This document shows, in pieces, positions 57,512 to 64,000 of a stretch of 64,000 bases of DNA. Every line of letters begins with the position of its first letter. The first letter of the stretch is position 1. The DNA lies in assembly GCA_947311845.1 (NCBI GenBank), contig CAMZMU010000115.1, forward strand, positions 29,385,351 through 29,449,350, written 5' to 3'. The notes beneath the pieces are model-generated. The model saw only the letters and a list, made by a program, of their open reading frames with translations, made no database searches and was not told where the DNA came from. Origin of the DNA: Poa pratensis. Lineage: Eukaryota > Streptophyta > Magnoliopsida > Poales > Poaceae. The translations under genes were made by a program, and so were the position numbers.

Positions 57512-58183
57512 CTATTGCAATTCACCTAGGGCATTCTTGCACCTAGGGCAGAGCATTTCCCGCCATGTTGGACGTAGCCTGTCCTTCAAGGTTAGGATCT
57601 TGCGATACAACTCGTAGGTCACATACCCATCTATTGCTGCATAGTCGAGGTTTACTTTCTGCAGAGGCTTGCACTCCCAAAACTTGTGCTGCTCTGATGG
57701 GAACTCCTTCATGTTGGAGTATGATCTGTCGATGAGGTCCGCCGCTAGATCACCCATTCTGTCCCTCTCGTCTCCACCCTTGATTTTATATACTAGTTGG
57801 ATGTCCACGTAGTACTCCGCTAGAATATGGAAGCCGGCACGAGAAAGCATGTTGCGGTCGTTGGTTATGTCCACGCTTGCAAAGGTGATATTCTTGCGTT
57901 CAAAGAATTTGCCCAACGCTGGACAATGCTTCTTGGACCTGCACCAGTGGAACACGAGGACATGCTGGCGCAAGGCGAGTTGAAGGACAGCCATGTCCCG
58001 ACGATTACGGGTGTACTCGATGTCAAGGCCGACGAACCGATGCTTCTCCTCTGCTAGCCATTCCTCGTACTTTTCGAGGATCCGCTCCATTGTATGCTCC
58101 TCGTTCGTGTACACCACCTCCAGAACGGTGGTGCCGCGGGCACGAACGGTAGTTGTCTCTGTTGTTTTGTTGCGGTTGCTCAT
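57512..58183 (-). CDS. DEDDy 3'-5' exonuclease (Werner-like), 223 aa, in CACTA
   Basis: An uninterrupted single-exon ORF starting MSNRNKTTETTTVRARGTTV. It has the 3'-5' exonuclease fold (PF01612): motif I FVGLDIEYTRNRRDMAVLQL with the Asp-x-Glu pair; motif II VDITNDRNMLSRAGF with its Asp; and motif III VNLDYAAIDGYVTYELYRK with Tyr and Asp four residues apart, i.e. the DEDDy set is complete. The C-terminus has CPRCKNALGELQ. Length fits grass Werner-syndrome-like exonuclease paralogues that lack the helicase. The frame is also open upstream to 58,357, but that extension reads through a repeat and is hydrophobic, so I place the start at 58,183. It lies wholly inside the CACTA element and is convergent with the small ORF. 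Role in the element unknown. Confidence 0.88.
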   Translation of the reverse strand: MSNRNKTTETTTVRARGTTVLEVVYTNEEHTMERILEKYEEWLAEEKHRFVGLDIEYTRNRRDMAVLQLALRQHVLVFHWCRSKKHCPALGKFFERKNITFASVDITNDRNMLSRAGFHILAEYYVDIQLVYKIKGGDERDRMGDLAADLIDRSYSNMKEFPSEQHKFWECKPLQKVNLDYAAIDGYVTYELYRKILTLKDRLRPTWREMLCPRCKNALGELQ

Positions 58184-58257
58184 GACTGGTGGGGGATTGG
58201 GGTGGAACGAGGAAGAAGAGACAGAAGGAATGCGAATTGTCTGCCACAAAGCAGAGA

Positions 58258-58370
58258 CAATGGCAACCGAACAGAGTAGTTCTTGGATATTTGCGGCCGA
58301 TCTTAGCAGTTGCTTGAAAATGGCAACCGAATAGAGCAGTTGCTGGAAAATAGCCACCGATGTTCTTTTA
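58258..58370. repeat. ~30-bp tandem repeat upstream of exonuclease
   Basis: Three to four units around 'atggcaaccgaa.agagcag' followed by 'ttgctggaaa' (from 58,266, 58,319 and a variant at 58,349). Lies in the probable leader or promoter of the exonuclease gene. Confidence 0.65.
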
Positions 58371-58396
58371 TATCCAGATGTATTTTGTAGATTTTG

Positions 58397-58594
58397 CTAA
58401 TCTTTTTTTTCTTTCACGCAGGAGTTTATTTTGGCAACACTGCATAAAAGTACCAACTTACCATTCCGAGAGCCAGAAACCTTGAGGCACGAAAACTTCA
58501 GGGATGCTGGTCTTGGAGCGGGTACAGCGACGACTGAGAGCTCATTGTAGGTGAGCTCCAAGTCAAAGATGGAAGGCTGGCTTAATTCTTTCAT
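58397..58594 (-). other. Possible first exon (minus strand)
   Basis: MKELSQPSIFDLELTYNELS, VVAVPAPRPASLKFSCLKVS, then GSRNG followed by a clean gtaagt donor near 58,461. It could be a captured first exon spliced toward the exonuclease gene. No family recognised. Confidence 0.3.
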
Positions 58595-59060
58595 CTTGTT
58601 AGGTTAGTTGCTTATAGGTTTAGAGTTCATGATTGTAGTCAAAGTGTAATAGGTGATATTACATTATACCAATGTGTGATAGATATGATTGAAGTCAAAT
58701 TGTAAACGGTGATATTATTGTATACCAATGTAATGATGACATTTGTTCTATGTTATGAATTGAATAGCGTTTTAGTACATTGTGCAATCAGCCTTTCATG
58801 TATTGTGGCATATAACCGAAATATGAGAAAATCTCAGTGCAAACGGGTGGATGGCAAACTCCGTATCTGATGAAGGAAAACTAAAAAAACGGAGGTATGC
58901 GCACAACCGTTGTCAAATGGAGACCTCATCGACAATGGTTTTTAGCCTCCGTTACCAATGATGGCCTTCACATCAGCCACGGGGCGGGGACACATACCCT
59001 TTTTTCGTTTCTGATTGGGGTTTTGGCCCATTTCCAATGTGTCGTTCTGTACTGGTGGCA

Positions 59061-59228
59061 GCAACAGATCCACAGGGTGCGGCTGCGATTGTCAGGCCGC
59101 TACACCGTCGAGATCACCTGCGCCGGCCGGCGGGTGTGGCTTGGCACTTTTGAGAAGGTGGAGGAGGCCGCACACGTGCCCCGTCGCCGGTAGGGCCGGT
59201 CGAAGTCCGAGCTAAACGTCCCTATTTT
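59061..59228 (+). pseudogene. AP2/ERF-like domain, 3' part
   Basis: Reads QIHRVRLRLSGRYTVEITCA and GRRVWLGTFEKVEEAAH, the YRG/RAYD-type AP2 fold: RVRLR...GRY.VEI.....RVWLGTFE..EEAA. After EEAAH the frame breaks (VPRRR and TAG at 59,191-59,193); the other frames continue with AVAGRAGRSKSELNVP-like text matching the usual AP2 end. It is continuous in frame with 55,270-55,426 once the CACTA is removed. Confidence 0.75.
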
Positions 59229-59584
59229 ACACGATACACCATGTGAAAAACAAAATTTGGTGGCCTAAAACCAAAAAAATGGACGCCCTATAACCAAAAT
59301 GGAGTATGCTAAAATACATCATTGGAGTTGCTCTTATATTTATCAGCAGCACGGTGCTCAGGCGCTAGGCGTTGTCATGTACGCATCAATGCTAACTGGC
59401 AGTGAGCTAGGAGCATACGCACAAGGATCGGTGCGCACGTACGCCGGACTAAGAAAAATTTAATCGTATCTGCTTGTGGAAAGTACAATCACGTTCCTAT
59501 GAAAAATGCAAACTCGTATCTGCTTGCCGGAGGACAACTGTACATTTTGATGTCCCAACGACCCCAAAAAAGTTTTAATAATTA
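59229..59584. other. Spacer, nothing recognised
   Basis: No ORF or repeat ends seen. Confidence 0.4.
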
Positions 59585-59743
59585 TTCCCTTCGTTTTTAA
59601 ATATAAGATGTTTTAGATGTGTTACATGTTGTCTAGATGCATACTAAAATGAGCGAATAGACACTAAAATTTGTCTACATATATTTATATATATGTAAAT
59701 ATGGACAAAGTCTAAAACATTTTATATTAAAAAACGAAAGGAA
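59585..59743. mobile_element. Stowaway MITE
   Basis: Starts TTCCCTTCGTTTTTAAATAT, ends ATTAAAAAACGAAAGGAA, with TA flanks. It shares 'ataagatgttttaga' and its inverse with the element at 30,575-30,735. Confidence 0.82.
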
Positions 59744-59918
59744 TAGTTGCTAATCTAACGGTCGCCTTCAGCGTACGTCGAGCTAGCACGGCACAAATGA
59801 ACCCGTTTTTTTTTTTGCCGATGAAGAAACCAAGCACCATCTCATCTCTCGCAGGCTCGCTAGGTAGTAGTGTAGTGTAGTAGGCCAATACTCTGGAAAG
59901 TGTTATGGAAAGTGTTAT

Positions 59919-60306
59919 GTGCTCCTGAGCACCACCAGTGATTCTGGTGTTTAAAAAAATCGAAATAAATACTTACGAGTTTCAAAAAAATCTAAAAAAA
60001 AAATCAAGACTGTAGCCGATGATATATCCCACAAAAGTGCCAAATATCATATTCAAATATTTTGCATTCTGCTCACAGAAAAATGACAAATCTGATAAAA
60101 TTGGAGATTAGAAAATATAGATATTCAGATTCACACTTTTGCCATTTTTGAGTATCCCAAAATACAAAATATTTCAAGTTGAGTTTCCGCACCTTTGTGG
60201 GATACATCATTGCCTAGATCCCTGATATTTTTCAATTTTTTTTAAAACTCGTAAATATTCTTTTCGATTTTTTTAATAGAGCAGGATCACCGGTGCTCGG
60301 GAGCAC
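59919..60306. mobile_element. Foldback MITE with GTGCTCC ends
   Basis: The left end GTGCTCCTGAGCACCACCAG and the inverted right end GTGCTCCCGAGCACCGGTGA are matching terminal repeats. Inner arms pair 'gatgatatatcccacaaaag' with 'cacctttgtgggatacatca'. 388 bp, non-coding, target duplication unclear. Confidence 0.8.
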
Positions 60307-61986
60307 GAAATCTCCTCTCATATATCTCGACATAACTCGACGTAAGACGCGCGTCAGATTAATTCGCCGCATATTCAAAAAAAAAGATTAATTCGCCGCG
60401 GGTAGCACATCGGTGCATCGATCGACAAGTGGGCGTGGATTGCCAAATCCGGAACGGTCCACTGTCCGAGTCCCAGCTCCGGTTCCGTGCGGCGGTGGGG
60501 GGCAGAGAAGAGATGGATCGATGATGGGCAATCCCGAACAAACCGAGGCCGCGCGCATAAACTAGTAGCCAGATGGCTGAAAACAATGCACGGCCAACCA
60601 AGTAGATTAGGAGAAAAGCGCGTGGTGCCGATCGAAGAAGATCAGTTCAGTGCTGGATGCCTGGATAGGCTAGGTTTTAGAAGCTGGGTAGTAGGTGGCG
60701 TGTGATCGATGCAAATAGACCACGGGGTGGGAAGCTTCGAAATATGCGGGGGCGCGCGTGGCTCTGAAAGCGAAGCGGATCGCGGCAATGGAACCCCATA
60801 TCGGCGTTCCATTCCATCCCAACAAAGTCGGTCGTGACAGGGATCGATCCTAGTCCCTGTCGTCTCCGCACACGACTCGATCAACGCCGACATGAACATA
60901 GGCGAAACTAATTTACTATCATCATGCCCTACTACTGCTAATCCTGCTTAACCAATTGCTAATCTTTTCGTTTTGCTTCATTCCGGGCTACGCCGCATAG
61001 GAACTGCATTCATACAATAATTGGCGGACTGCTGAGCAAAGCTTACTCCAATCTATGTACTGTATAGTGTCCTTGCATTATAGTCGCGGACGGAGAGGCC
61101 TACACGAGTACGCATCACCTTATCGACATGTCCCTCCCGTCCTGTGGAAAGTCATTCGTTCTCTCCCATCAGAATCCATTGCAGGTTAGGTATATACCAA
61201 CTTTCTACCATTGGCCCGGCATCCGAGCGTACCGCACTCATCGAGCATGATAGTTACTGTAAACAGCAACTCAACTCAGATAAGGAGGGGCACGTGATCG
61301 TGATGTTGAGCAGCAGCAGGTGGATCTAGTGGGGCGATAATTGGTGACTGAGTTCCCGAAGATAAGGGACGCGACTGGATCGATCGATCGAGCACGACGA
61401 GCAGTCGTCACAGTAGTAGTTGGAAGGAGCTCGGCCAAGTCATTTTCCCGTTGCCAAGTTCACATCTGAGCCCATGCCAAGCCCGGACGGTGATCGGTTG
61501 TTTCTTCCGTTGCGTTGCTACGTGAGTAGTGCCCAGGCGAGCCCAGGCTTACATGTGACTTAAATTCCTCGTCCAATTCGGGTTAACATGCATGTGTAGG
61601 CTGCGAGCCTGCGAACATTGTCTCGTTCCACTGCCATCTCCATATGGCGTGTCCGTTGCTGGCAAGAGATGATCCCAGAGGTTCAGATGTTACAAGCACC
61701 TTAGCGGACTATGTTACAACCACCATTATATGCATAGCCAGGTGTAAACTCAACGTGTTTTGTATTGGCTAGCTTGATGTGCGACGTACTAAGTTTAGTG
61801 AAACTAGAAAAAAAAAAACTAAAACCACCTTTACTAACCAGCCAAGCAATGTTGGTTCTCGACCGAAATACGTTATCATGCACAAGCACGTTAGATAGGT
61901 GATACCATGCACATTTTTCGAATATGAGTACATATAATCCCATTCTTTTCAAATGTTGTTAAAAAATATACAACTTCTGTCTAGGT
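60307..61986. other. Spacer, nothing recognised
   Basis: Short open frames on both strands without domains. I see no repeat ends. Confidence 0.4.
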
Positions 61987-62000
61987 ACATATAATTTCAT

Positions 62001-63148
62001 AAAAACGACCATTCACCTCTCGAGGCGAAGACTCGCTCCCGTGCCGCTCTAGGACGGCACCGGGGCGCCCAACCCTAGCCGCCAGGAGACCTCGCCTCTC
62101 GCTGGCCTCGTCGCCGCCGCTGCCGCCGGCTTCGCCGCGGTGGCGGCGGCCCCCCTTCCTCCACAAGGGCGGCAGGGGGGAGCTCGCGGTGGACGCGGAT
62201 TCACGACGAAGCCTCCTCTCGGGCGCGACGTTGCAGCGGTGCCGGCCAAGCGACGGAAGACGGCGCTCTTCCTCAGCATGGTGGGGCTGCCGGCGCGCGG
62301 GCTTCGGACGACGGCGGTGGCAGCGGCGCCGTCCCCTGCGCCTGCAGGGTGCGGCCGAGCGCCCGATGGGCTTGGCGGGCCCGGCTGGGCTCACCGGGTC
62401 AGGGTGGCGGTGCTGCGTCCTCCGAGCGCGGGATGCGGGCGGCGAGTGGCAGGAGCGCCGCCCCGTGCTGCAGGAGGCCGGGTGCCCGTTGGGCTTGGCG
62501 GGCCCGATCTAGGCTCGCCGGGCCGGGGACGGAGCTGCACTGCACTGCGCGTCCTCGACCACTCTTCGTCGCCGCCGAGGGTGGCAGTGGCTGGTGGGCT
62601 CGCCAGCGCTGGTGGCAGTGGCTGGTGGGCTTGCCAGCACCGGGCTTGGACTTGCGCGGCTGCCGGTGAAAACCGAGGTGGATGATGGCGGCGCATCTTA
62701 GCGTCGTTCCCTAGCGAGGCATCATTTTTGCAGCTGCAACTTCTTTTCTCGGGATCTCCGGGGGGAAACCCTTGATCCGGGCTCTTCGGATCGGATGCTG
62801 GCGACACCTTCGGTGCCGTTCTCCCTCTTGAGGGCGGCGTTTTTGGAGATCATGCTGACTGGAGTGGTCTAGGATCCATCTGCCGTTAGGTGGGTGTTGT
62901 GGAGCGCTGGCCAAAACCCTGGATGCAGCGGTTACGTCTGCAACTGGGATTGTTTAGGTCCAGTTTCCTTCCCGCATCAAGCAGAAGATCAGTAGATCTT
63001 GTTTGCCTGGTGTTTTGTTTTTAGCTTCTGCATCTCTGGGGCGACATCTCTCTCGTTTTATTCCCCGAAAGCTGTAAAATGGTTGTCTGTAAGTTTCGTT
63101 TCGTTGAAATGGAACTGGGGCGAGGAACCCTTTATTTCTTAAAAAAAA
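62001..63148 (+). mobile_element. Poly(A)-tailed retroposon with 14-bp target duplication
   Basis: ACATATAATTTCAT occurs at 61,987-62,000 and again at 63,149-63,162, directly after an A run (63,141-63,149). The body is GC-rich with many short repeats of 'gggcttggcgggcccg' and ends 'ttcgttgaaatggaactggg' before the tail, like the 3' regions of wheat LINE-type elements. The long frames on both strands (for example 62,140-62,685) have no domain. It is a non-LTR insertion made by target-primed reverse transcription. Confidence 0.85.
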
Positions 63149-63162
63149 ACATATAATTTCAT

Positions 63163-64000
63163 ATTTTCCGGATCCTAGCTATAAAATACACATATATAAG
63201 TCTTGACACAGTAGTAGCAAATCATAAAGGATGTGCTACAGAAATCACCGTGGTACGGTTGGATGTAGTAGGCTGTTGGCTTTGATCACTTCGGAGATCC
63301 TCGAGGCCGGTGTGGAAGCCGGAGCAGCTCCGACAACTCATTGTCTTGGGCAGGGTATCGACTCTAGAAACTTGGATGACAAAGCCGTCGACCACATGGT
63401 GTGTGACCTCAGAGTCGGTATGTGTTGTTTAGGTTCGTGTCTCGACTGCTGCTGGTGCGCGATGTGGAAGCCAGATTTTTAAACAATTCCAGAAACAAAG
63501 CTGCTTGGGTGATGGGTTGGCGTGTGTATGTTGTTGATGTATCAGTTTTCAAGAGTTTTTTTTTCAGTTACAAAAGTTGGACCTTGGACCTTATCCTCTC
63601 CCCGCACAGTGCAGAGAGGCGATTTCTGAGCTCGCCTGTTTCGCCCACCTCGCCGGCGGCGATTCGGTGGTTTCCCCTCCCTCCGTCGGCCGCTCCGGCG
63701 GTGGGAGGGTAGGGGAACCCCGGATCTCGTCGTGTATATAGTGTAGGGCTTAGTAGGTTTCCAGCCGGCGGCGTTGTGGAGACGGCGGCGCAGTCAGAGT
63801 GGATTTTTCTGGTGGGGGTCGTCCTCTTCGGTGGTGGATCTCTTCGGAGTTTCGCCGCGGGCCGCCCGCTCTGTCCCCGCTCGCAGCTCGTTGTAGCTGT
63901 TGTGTGGGGCCTTCCCTCACCGGAGTCCGTGGTGCGGCGGCTCCGGATGTCACTTCTGAAGAAGATCGTGCTGAGTTGCTGCAAGGTGATGGCGTTGACG
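63163..64000. other. End of window, GC-rich from 63,600
   Basis: A short anonymous frame lies at 63,231-63,482. From about 63,600 the text resembles the GC-rich 5' region of a plant LINE or a gene leader (ctcgcctgtttcgcccacct, ggtggatctcttcggag), but it is cut by the window end and no domain is reached. Confidence 0.35.

Larger units (their letters stand above)
55427..59057. mobile_element. CACTA-type transposon carrying B3 and exonuclease genes
   Basis: The left end CACTAGTACAGAACGACACA and the inverted right end CACCAGTACAGAACGACACA agree at 22 of 24 positions over the longer repeat. The flanks are an exact 3-bp target duplication GCA (55,424-55,426; 59,058-59,060), as expected for CACTA/EnSpm elements. 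Subterminal regions repeat aacgg/ccgtt motifs (for example ttggcaacgg at 55,550 and 55,595; ccgtta and ccgttg near 58,905-58,957). At 3,631 bp it lacks a recognisable TNP2-like transposase, so it is non-autonomous. Its cargo is a B3-domain gene (+), a small acidic ORF (+), an intact DEDDy exonuclease gene (-) and a possible first exon (-). Confidence 0.9.

Noticed and set aside
62140..62685. A 181-codon gene
   Set aside because: Lies inside the poly(A)-tailed retroposon and is open on both strands because of GC-rich repeats.
1..64000. CRISPR arrays, operons, riboswitches, rRNA
   Set aside because: None seen; the window is plant nuclear DNA and its tandem repeats lack spacer structure.

Overview
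The window looks like nuclear DNA of a Triticeae grass (wheat, Aegilops or barley type). The grounds are plant genes with many GT-AG introns and GC-rich first exons, several TA-flanked Stowaway-type MITEs, an Au-like SINE, LINEs, CACTA and hAT elements, a 12 kb Ty3/gypsy element nested in a LINE, and a piece of chloroplast trnL. There is no sign of operons, CRISPR or bacterial gene order. || Layout. 1-2.4 kb: spacer with weak LINE debris. 2.4-9.7 kb: an intact 13-exon gene for an organelle-type HflX GTPase (+), with a SINE about 140 bp before its start codon. 9.9-11.2 kb: an F-box protein gene (-) with one frameshift. 12-14 kb: small repeats, including an in-frame 36/48-bp repeat. 15-17.6 kb: an intact 5-exon gene (+) for a conserved coiled-coil protein of 207 aa; its third intron holds a 1.0 kb hAT remnant with an 8-bp target duplication. 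18-27 kb: AT-rich debris, a pair of ~450-490 bp direct repeats 5 kb apart enclosing fragments of an unrecognised minus-strand gene, a perfect 159-bp tandem duplication and a plastid trnL(UAA) fragment. 27-33 kb: MITEs and small retroposons. 33.5-54.9 kb: a minus-strand LINE split twice, first by a 5,609-bp TG...CA element (target duplication CTTAC), then by a 12,002-bp Ty3/gypsy element (target duplication CTCCT, tRNA-Lys primer site, two RNase H domains, and a multi-exon antisense gene of the 'putative gypsy type transposon' family). 55.4-59.1 kb: a 3,631-bp CACTA-type element (target duplication GCA) with no recognisable transposase. It carries instead a B3-domain gene, a small acidic coiled-coil ORF and an intact DEDDy 3'-5' exonuclease gene, and it sits inside an AP2/ERF-like ORF. 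59-64 kb: MITEs, a poly(A)-tailed retroposon with a 14-bp target duplication, and a GC-rich end cut by the window. || Working parts. The two intact single-copy-type host genes are HflX and the coiled-coil gene. F-box, AP2 and B3 each carry at least one frameshift as read here. Most remaining sequence is transposon, and exact target duplications allow a relative order: LINE first, then the LTR insertions; AP2-like ORF first, then the CACTA. The most unusual object is the CACTA element at 55,427-59,057, which combines a DNA-binding domain gene and an exonuclease gene in one mobile unit.
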